NCBI GenBank assembly: GCA_017467965.1
Contig: JAFUJZ010000013.1
Coordinates: 1 to 64,000 of the forward strand
DNA length: 64,000 bases
Direction of reading: 5' to 3'
DNA from: Clostridia bacterium
GTDB lineage: Bacteria; Bacillota_A; Clostridia; UMGS1883
The position numbers were made by a program, and so were the translations under genes. Of the stretch, positions 26,887 to 33,126 are shown one piece after another (the first letter of the stretch is position 1; the number at the start of each line of letters is the position of its first letter). The notes beneath the pieces were generated by a model that was given only the letters and a program-made list of their open reading frames with translations, was not told where the DNA came from and searched no databases.

Positions 26887-28107
26887 CTAATCCTCCTTCT
26901 TTTTTCTTATCATTGAGTCCGGAGGTGTCGGCTCCGAAAGCTTTATATAAATTGTTGCCGCCGCATGGTTTGCAACGTCGATATCGTTTTTGTCCTCGTC
27001 CTGAAGTATTTCAACCTTTTGAGTATATGACGGCTGCATCGGGCGCATGATTTCTATTTCATCACCCTTAAAAAAGCGGTTTCGCTGCAACACCTTTGCA
27101 ATGCCTGTCTCTTCGTCATACTCAGTTACCAATCCCACAATGTCCCAGTCACGGATATATGAGTTAGAACCAAAAACCTGTGCGCCCTCCTTAGGCATAC
27201 CGAAGAAAAATCCCGTATAGTAGTCACGGTGGCTGACCTTGCATATTTCTTCAAAGTGCTCGGGGTTGTAGTCACGCCCTGCATAATAATCATCAATAGC
27301 ACGGCGATACGCACCGATAATTGTTGCAACGTAATATTCGCTCTTTACTCTGCCTTCAATTTTGAAGGAGTAAACTCCAGCCTCACAAAGCTCCTTTATG
27401 TGGTTAATCATGCACAAATCCTTAGAATTCATGATGAAAGTGCCACGCTCGTTTTCATACACAGGGAAATACTCACCCTGTCTTTTTTCTTCCATAAGCG
27501 CATAATTCCACCTGCAGGGATGTGCACATGCACCGCGGTTGGAATCGCGGTTTGTCATGTAGTTACTTAAGAGGCATCTGCCCGAGTATGAGATACACAT
27601 AGCGCCGTGAACAAAGGCCTCCAGTTCACAGTCTTCGGGGATATTTTCGCGGATTTCACGAACCTCTTTAATGCTCATTTCACGTGCAAGTACAACTCTC
27701 TTCGCTCCTAAATTGTACCAAGCCTTTACGGTTTCATAGTTTGTATTATTTGCCTGTGTGCTCACATGGATTTCAAGATTTGGTGCAACCTCTCTGCAAA
27801 TCATAAAAGCACCAAGGTCAGAAATGATAACAGCATCGGCACCCATTTCATATATTTCTTTAAAATATTCACGCATCTGGGGCAAATCGTAATTACGTGC
27901 AATGATATTTGCCGTAATATATACCTTACAGCCATGTGCATGGGCATATTCAATACCCTCAACCATTTCTTCCTTTGTAAAGTTATCTGCCGCAACTCGA
28001 AGTGAAAACGCTTCTCCACCTATGTATACTGCATCGGCACCATACTTTACCGCAATTTTCAATTTATATAAATTCCCCGCCGGGGCAAGTAATTCGCACT
28101 TTTTCAT
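26887..28107 (-). CDS. trhP: U32 family protein, tRNA wobble-uridine hydroxylation (TrhP-like)
   Basis: Peptidase-U32 family proteins of this type (TrhP; YrrN/YrrO in B. subtilis) supply the hydroxyl group that makes 5-hydroxyuridine at tRNA position 34, using prephenate-dependent chemistry and an iron-sulfur cluster. 406 residues: CELLAPAGNLYKLKIAVKYGADAVYIGG, EAFVHGAMCISYSGRC, the Cys-rich NRGACAHPCRWNYAL and SKDLCMINHI, all typical. The methyltransferase TrmR that completes 5-methoxyuridine lies just upstream, which supports this role over proteolysis. ATG at 28107 has AAAGGA eight bases ahead; a TTG six codons earlier is rejected. Confidence 0.85.
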   Translation of the reverse strand: MKKCELLAPAGNLYKLKIAVKYGADAVYIGGEAFSLRVAADNFTKEEMVEGIEYAHAHGCKVYITANIIARNYDLPQMREYFKEIYEMGADAVIISDLGAFMICREVAPNLEIHVSTQANNTNYETVKAWYNLGAKRVVLAREMSIKEVREIRENIPEDCELEAFVHGAMCISYSGRCLLSNYMTNRDSNRGACAHPCRWNYALMEEKRQGEYFPVYENERGTFIMNSKDLCMINHIKELCEAGVYSFKIEGRVKSEYYVATIIGAYRRAIDDYYAGRDYNPEHFEEICKVSHRDYYTGFFFGMPKEGAQVFGSNSYIRDWDIVGLVTEYDEETGIAKVLQRNRFFKGDEIEIMRPMQPSYTQKVEILQDEDKNDIDVANHAAATIYIKLSEPTPPDSMIRKKKED

Positions 28108-28128
28108 AAAATCATTCCTTTCCAATCA

Positions 28129-28175
28129 GCCTTCTCCTTGAGGAGAAGGTGTCGCCAAAGGCGACGGATGAGGTG
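28129..28175 (+). repeat. Dispersed double-palindrome repeat, copy 1
   Basis: Two successive stem-loops, CCTTCTCC/GGAGAAGG and GTCGCC/GGCGAC, followed by GGATGAGGTG. A second copy in the same orientation is at 32199-32244. Both lie between minus-strand genes of the same run (here trmR and trhP). It looks like a REP-like intergenic element. Confidence 0.75.
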
Positions 28176-28188
28176 TGAAATATCACAC

Positions 28189-28824
28189 TCACTTCTTATA
28201 GCTCACAGCTATTCCCTCGCCTGCCTGTATAACCGTAGTTTCAAGCTGGGGATGATTACAGATAACCTCAAGATAACTTCTCAGTCTCTGTACAATTGTA
28301 TATTTTCTGTGGCGTGTAGTTGCATTTTCTTCAATATTGGGCTCGTTATACAAAACATCGTCAGTAATAAGTACTCCGCCTTGTTTCAAAAGCTCTAAAA
28401 CACGCGGTAAAAATTCAATATACTGCCCCTTTGCACCGTCCATAAATACCATATCAAAGCCTTCGTCAAGCCAGTTTATAATATCGCATGCCTCGCCCTT
28501 TACAACCCGTATCTTTTTTTCAAAGCCAGCTTCAAAAATATTGTTTATGGCAATATCTGCAACCTTTTCATATCGTTCAATCGTTATGATTTCGGTATCA
28601 TCTGGTGTGTTCTTTGCCATAAGTATTGCCGAATAGCCTATCGCAGTACCTATCTCCAAAATCCTCTTGGGCTTTATTATATGAACGAGCGTTTTAAGTA
28701 GCTGTGCCGTATCCGGCGGCACAATAGGAGCATATGTTTCCGTATTGGATGCAACAGTGCGCATCCGTTTAAGCGGCTCTTCCTCTTCACGTATTAAGCT
28801 TATAAGGTATTCACGTTGCTCCAT
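28189..28824 (-). CDS. trmR: SAM-dependent O-methyltransferase (TrmR-like)
   Basis: 211 residues of the caffeoyl-CoA/catechol O-methyltransferase family. Seen: the SAM loop ILEIGTAIGYSAILMA, ITIERYEKVADIA, the metal-binding Asp motif MVFMDGAKGQY and ITDDVLYN. In B. subtilis the equivalent gene (yrrM, trmR) methylates 5-hydroxyuridine-34 in tRNA to mo5U and lies next to the U32 genes, exactly as here. It overlaps the preceding cyclo-ligase gene by 25 bases. Confidence 0.87.
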   Translation of the reverse strand: MEQREYLISLIREEEEPLKRMRTVASNTETYAPIVPPDTAQLLKTLVHIIKPKRILEIGTAIGYSAILMAKNTPDDTEIITIERYEKVADIAINNIFEAGFEKKIRVVKGEACDIINWLDEGFDMVFMDGAKGQYIEFLPRVLELLKQGGVLITDDVLYNEPNIEENATTRHRKYTIVQRLRSYLEVICNHPQLETTVIQAGEGIAVSYKK

Positions 28825-29330
28825 ATCGCACTCTCCGTAACAATCATATCCATTTTAACATCATGCTCTTCAACAGGCAGTTTATCTGTCAATTGAAAAG
28901 CATGACAAACACCAATCTTAAAAGAAGTCATATTCTTTAAAAATCGGTCATAATAGCCTTTGCCGTAGCCCATACGGTTGCCCTCTTTATCAAAAGCAAC
29001 ACCCGGCACAAGCACAAGGTCAATCTTTGTTTTATCAAAAACGGTTTTGTCCTTCGGCTCGGGCACTCCGAATGCCCCTTTTTCTGTTTTGCCCAAAATG
29101 GCAGCGTATATATCGTCACCTTTAGTTACAGGGGTCAAAAACACCTTTTCATCCCCTAAAAGTCCAGTTACATCCGCTTCGCCTTTAATCGGCATATAAA
29201 GCATAACAGTCCTCGCGTTTTTGTAACAGTCAAGTTCTTTTATAATTTTTGAAAACATTTCACCGTTTTTCAAATCAAGGTTTTTCCTTTTTTCAATCAT
29301 CGCACGGCGAAGAAGTGCCTTACAGTTCAT
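28800..29330 (-). CDS. 5-formyltetrahydrofolate cyclo-ligase
   Basis: ATP-dependent conversion of 5-formyl-THF to 5,10-methenyl-THF, returning the storage folate to the active pool. 176 residues with the N-terminal CKALLRRAMIEKRKNLD helix, the phosphate loop MLYMPIKGEADV, and the signature GVAFDKEGNRMGYGKGYYDRFL. Other folate-linked genes are near: thyX, and folT with its THF riboswitch. Its 3' end overlaps trmR, its 5' end overlaps the DJ-1 gene by 11 bases. Confidence 0.93.
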   Translation of the reverse strand: MNCKALLRRAMIEKRKNLDLKNGEMFSKIIKELDCYKNARTVMLYMPIKGEADVTGLLGDEKVFLTPVTKGDDIYAAILGKTEKGAFGVPEPKDKTVFDKTKIDLVLVPGVAFDKEGNRMGYGKGYYDRFLKNMTSFKIGVCHAFQLTDKLPVEEHDVKMDMIVTESAIWSNVNTL

Positions 29331-29859
29331 ACTGCATGCTCTTTCTTACTTCACTGCTCTTTTCCTTACTAAAGCAACCCAAAAGCGTAAATCCAAATTC
29401 CATTGCGCCGCCTGCACCGATTGCTGTTATAACATTGCCGTCACGTATTGCATGAGTGCGAACAAGCTCTGCACCCTCTAAATATTCTTCAAAGCCGGGG
29501 AAACATGTTGCTTTTTTGCCCTTTAAAATACCCAGCTTTCCCAGCACCATGGGAGCGGCACAAATAGCCCCTACGTACTTGCCTTTTTCGTATGCGTTCA
29601 ATATTATTTCTCTTACTCTTTCACATTCGTCAAGATTGCTTGTTCCGGGCATGCCTCCGGGGAGAATAAACATCTCTCCCTTTTCCTCGTCCACTTCATC
29701 AAGTGTAATATCGCTTTTAACAGTCATACCGTGCGCACCCTTGACGTGTTCGCCCGTAACGCCTACACTTTTAACGTCCAAGCCGCCGCGAAGGAGTATA
29801 TCCCAGGGAGCAATCATTTCTGTTTCTTCAAATCCATCTGCTAAAAAAATGTATACCAT
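29320..29859 (-). CDS. DJ-1/PfpI family protein
   Basis: 179 residues of the class I glutamine amidotransferase-like DJ-1/ThiJ/PfpI family. Seen: VYIFLADGFEETEMIAP with the conserved Glu, FILPGGMPGTSNL, and the nucleophile elbow GAICAAPMVLGKLGIL with a cysteine in the usual DJ-1 position, plus RTHAIRDGNVITAIGAG. Members are redox-sensitive chaperones, deglycases or hydrolases; the precise activity is not predictable. It overlaps its neighbour by 11 bases and is therefore in the same transcript. Confidence 0.9.
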   Translation of the reverse strand: MVYIFLADGFEETEMIAPWDILLRGGLDVKSVGVTGEHVKGAHGMTVKSDITLDEVDEEKGEMFILPGGMPGTSNLDECERVREIILNAYEKGKYVGAICAAPMVLGKLGILKGKKATCFPGFEEYLEGAELVRTHAIRDGNVITAIGAGGAMEFGFTLLGCFSKEKSSEVRKSMQYEL

Positions 29860-29870
29860 AACAATCTCCT

Positions 29871-30734
29871 TTATATCCTTTTCCCCTGATATTTAAGCGT
29901 TTTAAAAATAGGGCAATAGCTTTCCTTTGCTTTTTTTAATCCTTCAAGCCCCATATCCTCCTCACGGTTTACAAAGGTTGTACCCATCCATTCATTTTCA
30001 AGATACAGCTTGCAAATCATGGGATATGCACCTCTTATATCCTCTCGAGCCTTTTCAATCTGTACAAGCACAGTATCATCTGTAAGCCTTTCACCAAATG
30101 TCATTGCAACGATTTCGCCGTCAATGCGGATAACACCGCCCACAAGATTAAATCGCTCAAAATTATCAAAAACCTTTTCCATTGCATCATGCTCAATCGG
30201 ATTAAGGTTTTTTGTTTTATCATCAACCCATTGAAGCAGTAGCGGTCGGCACTCATTCTGTGCTACCTCCGCCGTGACGGTTTCGTAGGTGTAGGAATAT
30301 GTCTTTTCAAAAAAGTTTACATGGTTTTTCTTTCCGTGAAGCTTTTTTCCCGAAAAGGTCATAAGCCTTTGGGTTTCATATACATAGTCACACAAATCCT
30401 CACGGAGAGTAAAACAAAACTCACCAGGGAAATTTTCCTCAATAAAAAGCTTCTGCTCTTCTGTTACAAAACGGAGGTTGATTTTATCCTCCTCTTTTAA
30501 GAGCTTTTCAAATGCTTTTTTCACATCACCTTCACCCATTGGGAAAAGATATTGATTTTTCCCCTCTATTGTGAAACGTATGAACAAAAAACCGTCCTCT
30601 TCACAAAGATAGAGGTTATAATATTTATCCCACAGATATAACGTCACAAAGCTTGCTTCCGAATATCGGCTCTCTTTATTCTTATACCTGTCAAACAGTT
30701 CCTTATCGCAAGGAACCAACTTTCTAAAAACCAT
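29871..30734 (-). CDS. DUF2156 / GNAT-fold phosphatidylglycerol lysyltransferase-like protein
   Basis: 287 residues with tandem GNAT-like folds, as in DUF2156 proteins related to the cytoplasmic part of MprF. Seen: ESRYSEASFVTLYLWDKYYN near the start, GKKLHGKKNHVNFFEKTYSY (a typical DUF2156 motif), GGVIRIDGEIVAMTFGERL and NREEDMGLEGLKKAKESY at the end. No membrane helices, so unlike full MprF it is cytoplasmic. The reaction is unknown: transfer of an aminoacyl group from tRNA is possible from the fold. Confidence 0.8.
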   Translation of the reverse strand: MVFRKLVPCDKELFDRYKNKESRYSEASFVTLYLWDKYYNLYLCEEDGFLFIRFTIEGKNQYLFPMGEGDVKKAFEKLLKEEDKINLRFVTEEQKLFIEENFPGEFCFTLREDLCDYVYETQRLMTFSGKKLHGKKNHVNFFEKTYSYTYETVTAEVAQNECRPLLLQWVDDKTKNLNPIEHDAMEKVFDNFERFNLVGGVIRIDGEIVAMTFGERLTDDTVLVQIEKAREDIRGAYPMICKLYLENEWMGTTFVNREEDMGLEGLKKAKESYCPIFKTLKYQGKRI

Positions 30735-30737
30735 ATA

Positions 30738-31403
30738 TTACAAAATCTCCTTGACCTTTAAGAGTATCTCCTCACTAATACTTTCAATAGTTCTCAAATT
30801 ATCACAGGGGGCGCAATCGATACGTGTCCAGTTCTGATGCTTTGCCACAAAATGAGCGTTGTCATAGCTTGCCTTAAGATAACCCAGGTCGCTTTCGTGA
30901 ATATCCTTAGCATCCTGCCCTGTAATCTTGTTTTTTCTTGCCTCGTTAAGTCGTGCCGAAATAGCGGGAGGCATATCCAAAAACAGTACCATGTCGGGCT
31001 TGGGAAGCCCCATTTTTTCGTACTCAAAATCATACAGCCAGTTTATGTATGCTTCCTTTTCGGAATCAGTTGCCATTTTTGATGCCTGATGCACCATATT
31101 GCTGGTGACATATCTGTCAGCAATAACAATACCTTCATTTAAAAACTCGCCCCATTTTGTTTTATATGACGCAAAGCGGTCAACAGCAAAAAATGCCGAT
31201 GCAGTATAGGGGTTAACATCATATGCGCTTTTACCAAAATCGCCCCTTAAATACATTTTAACCAAACTTGAAGACTCCGACTCATAATCCGGAAAAGAAA
31301 TACGCAAAACCTTATATCCCGCATTTTTTAATCCGTTATACAAGTTTTCAGTCTGCGTTTCCTTACCGCTGCAATCAACGCCTTCTATAACAATAAGTGG
31401 CAT
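30738..31403 (-). CDS. tmk: Thymidylate kinase-like nucleoside monophosphate kinase
   Basis: Phosphorylates dTMP to dTDP. 221 residues: P-loop LIVIEGVDCSGKETQTENLY (with GKET instead of the commoner GKST), the dTMP-binding segment AFFAVDRFASYKTKWGEFL, the DR(Y/F) motif VIADRYVTSNMVHQASKMA, and a long lid region (RLNEARKNKITGQDAKDIHE). It follows thyX by 14 bases, so dTMP synthesis and its phosphorylation are coupled. The lid sequence resembles the branch of Tmk-like kinases that is longer than E. coli Tmk (213). ATG at 31403 follows GGAGGTG; the upstream extension is rejected. Confidence 0.88.
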   Translation of the reverse strand: MPLIVIEGVDCSGKETQTENLYNGLKNAGYKVLRISFPDYESESSSLVKMYLRGDFGKSAYDVNPYTASAFFAVDRFASYKTKWGEFLNEGIVIADRYVTSNMVHQASKMATDSEKEAYINWLYDFEYEKMGLPKPDMVLFLDMPPAISARLNEARKNKITGQDAKDIHESDLGYLKASYDNAHFVAKHQNWTRIDCAPCDNLRTIESISEEILLKVKEIL

Positions 31404-31417
31404 ACCAAACACCTCCG

Positions 31418-32176
31418 TTACATGTTGAGATACAATTCTCTCTTTTCCTTTGCTTTGCCGCAGCTCATTTTGCCCTCGGGGCATCCGCCTGCAACACAGG
31501 GAGGACCTGCCTTCTTGAAAAGATTTGGAGCAACCTTTTTCACAAGGCGGAGCATTTCATCACTGAGTGCTCTTATTTCCCACTGAGCTCTTTCGCACGA
31601 GCGGTGGTTAAAGAAGTTTTTAAGGCTTCTAACGTTCATTGTAACAACCATTTTTGTTTCACAGGCATTGGGCAACACAAAGCGTGCATCTTCGATTGCC
31701 TTTTTCTTTGATGCTGTCTTTGCAGCCTTTTCGTCCATACCCGATGCAACCATTTCATCATAATGCTTTTTACTCAAAATATCAGTAAGACGGTTGTAAT
31801 CCTCCATATCCTTTTCCATTGCTTTCACAAAAATCTCCTTTGCCTCGGGCACGGCTTCGATTTCGGGAGGCAGTATGTATTCAAACATACTTTCGGACAC
31901 ATATCTCTGGCTCTTTACGGAGTAGCTTGCAATTCTGTGTCTTGTTATCTGAGCGAGCAAAGAACGGCTCACACCTTCAATCGCAAAGGTGAAAGTCACA
32001 TGCTCTGTAGGGCTGTCATGACCCAAGCCTGCGAGCATATCAAGAAAGCTTTCAATTTTCTCTTCTGTAAGATTATCCATAATCTCGGTTGCAGGCGATG
32101 CCGAATAGCATAATTTTGCTGCAGCGGCAATCACTCTTTCGGGATCGGGTGTATGTGCAATAAGTTCTACTTTCAT
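31418..32176 (-). CDS. thyX: FAD-dependent thymidylate synthase ThyX
   Basis: Makes dTMP from dUMP using methylene-THF and NADPH, with THF rather than dihydrofolate as product. 252 residues with the ThyX signature [15 protein letters not shown] (RHRxxSxxxxSxR), [20 protein letters not shown] and [22 protein letters not shown]. The C-terminus is extended by a cysteine-rich tail ([17 protein letters not shown]), seen in a clostridial subgroup and possibly metal-binding. No thyA was found in the window. Confidence 0.94.
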   Translation of the reverse strand: MKVELIAHTPDPERVIAAAAKLCYSASPATEIMDNLTEEKIESFLDMLAGLGHDSPTEHVTFTFAIEGVSRSLLAQITRHRIASYSVKSQRYVSESMFEYILPPEIEAVPEAKEIFVKAMEKDMEDYNRLTDILSKKHYDEMVASGMDEKAAKTASKKKAIEDARFVLPNACETKMVVTMNVRSLKNFFNHRSCERAQWEIRALSDEMLRLVKKVAPNLFKKAGPPCVAGGCPEGKMSCGKAKEKRELYLNM

Positions 32177-32198
32177 AATCTAATCTCCTTTTCTATTT

Positions 32199-32244
32199 GC
32201 CTTCCCCTTGAGGGAAAGGTGTCGCCAAAGGCTACGGATAGGTG
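32199..32244 (+). repeat. Dispersed double-palindrome repeat, copy 2
   Basis: Same layout as 28129-28175 with only a handful of changed bases: CCTTCCCC TTGA GGGAAAGG, then GTCGCC AAA GGCTAC and GGATAGGTG. It lies between thyX and tagA. Confidence 0.75.
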
Positions 32245-32251
32245 TTTCACC

Positions 32252-32989
32252 TTATTTGTCCTGCTTGTACTTCCAGCCTTTAAATAATACCTTTAATGCA
32301 AACACAGGCAAAGCCGTCATTCGCTTAAATCTCCAAGGCTCCTTTTTAAGGCGGTAAAACCACTCCAAGCCATGCTTGCAGTAAAACTCAGGTGCTCTTT
32401 CAACAGTGCCCGAAAACACATCCAAGCATCCGCCTGCACCAATCATCGCCTTAACATCCAGCTTTTCACGGTTGTCATAAATCCAGTTTTCCTGCTTTGG
32501 AAAGCCAAGACAAACCAGTAACAAATCAGGTTTTTTAGAGTTGATATCGTTTATGACTTCGCTATCATCCTTAAAATATCCGTCATGGGTGCCTGCGATT
32601 TTTATGCCGGGATAATCCTTCAAAAGATTTTCACCTGCTTTTTCACTAACACCGGGCTTTGACCCCAAAAGATAAAGGCTCAAACCTTTTTGTGCCATAA
32701 AGGGGAAAATCGTCTTCAACAAATCAAAGCCCGCAACTCTTTCGGGAAGAGAGTTTCTCAATATTTTCGCTCCGTATACAACACCGATACCGTCAGCAAT
32801 TATCAGATCTGCACTATTGAGTTTATCCATAAACTCACTGTTTCTCGACGCGTATAAAATTATCTCTGAATTAGGCGTATAAATAACCTTTTTGCCCTCT
32901 GTTTCAAAAAAGCTCATGGCAATGTCCTTTGCCTCATCCATTGTTATGCGGTCTATTTTTGCGCCCAATATATTAACTTTTTTCGTCAT
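32252..32989 (-). CDS. tagA: WecG/TagA/CpsF family glycosyltransferase
   Basis: Transfers N-acetylmannosamine or a related sugar to a lipid-linked GlcNAc in teichoic acid or polysaccharide synthesis. 245 residues: VNILGAKIDRITMDEA, IIADGIGVVYGAKILRN, the conserved LYLLGSKPGVSEKA and LLLVCLGFPKQENWI, and the C-terminal GLEWFYRLKKEPWRFKR tail that attaches to the membrane. ATG at 32989 is preceded by AGGAGC; the ORF upstream is rejected. It stands without other wall-polysaccharide genes, which is common for TagA in Clostridia. Confidence 0.92.
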   Translation of the reverse strand: MTKKVNILGAKIDRITMDEAKDIAMSFFETEGKKVIYTPNSEIILYASRNSEFMDKLNSADLIIADGIGVVYGAKILRNSLPERVAGFDLLKTIFPFMAQKGLSLYLLGSKPGVSEKAGENLLKDYPGIKIAGTHDGYFKDDSEVINDINSKKPDLLLVCLGFPKQENWIYDNREKLDVKAMIGAGGCLDVFSGTVERAPEFYCKHGLEWFYRLKKEPWRFKRMTALPVFALKVLFKGWKYKQDK

Positions 32990-33027
32990 TTGCACCAGCT
33001 CCTTGTGCATATAAAACTTCACTATAA

Positions 33028-33056
33028 ATCATACCACTTTTTTCAACCTTTCGCAA
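33028..33056 (-). promoter_or_regulatory. Sigma-A promoter of tagA
   Basis: TTGCGA (33051-33056), 17 bases, TATGAT (33028-33033) on the minus strand. Confidence 0.6.
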
Positions 33057-33063
33057 CATAAAG

Positions 33064-33092
33064 TTGAAATTTATTTGCTGTTATGATAGAAT
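33064..33092 (+). promoter_or_regulatory. Sigma-A promoter of the GTPase-nuclease fusion gene
   Basis: TTGAAA (33064-33069), 17 bases, TAGAAT (33087-33092), 34 bases before the start at 33127. The leader is short, with no room for the peptide-attenuator seen before tet(M). Confidence 0.65.
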
Positions 33093-33126
33093 TATCTCGT
33101 TAATTGTTTCAAGGAGGTGTATACTC

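Noticed and set aside
26887..28107. U32 protein as a secreted collagenase-like protease
   Set aside because: No signal peptide, and the trmR neighbour points to tRNA modification; U32 peptidase naming is historical.
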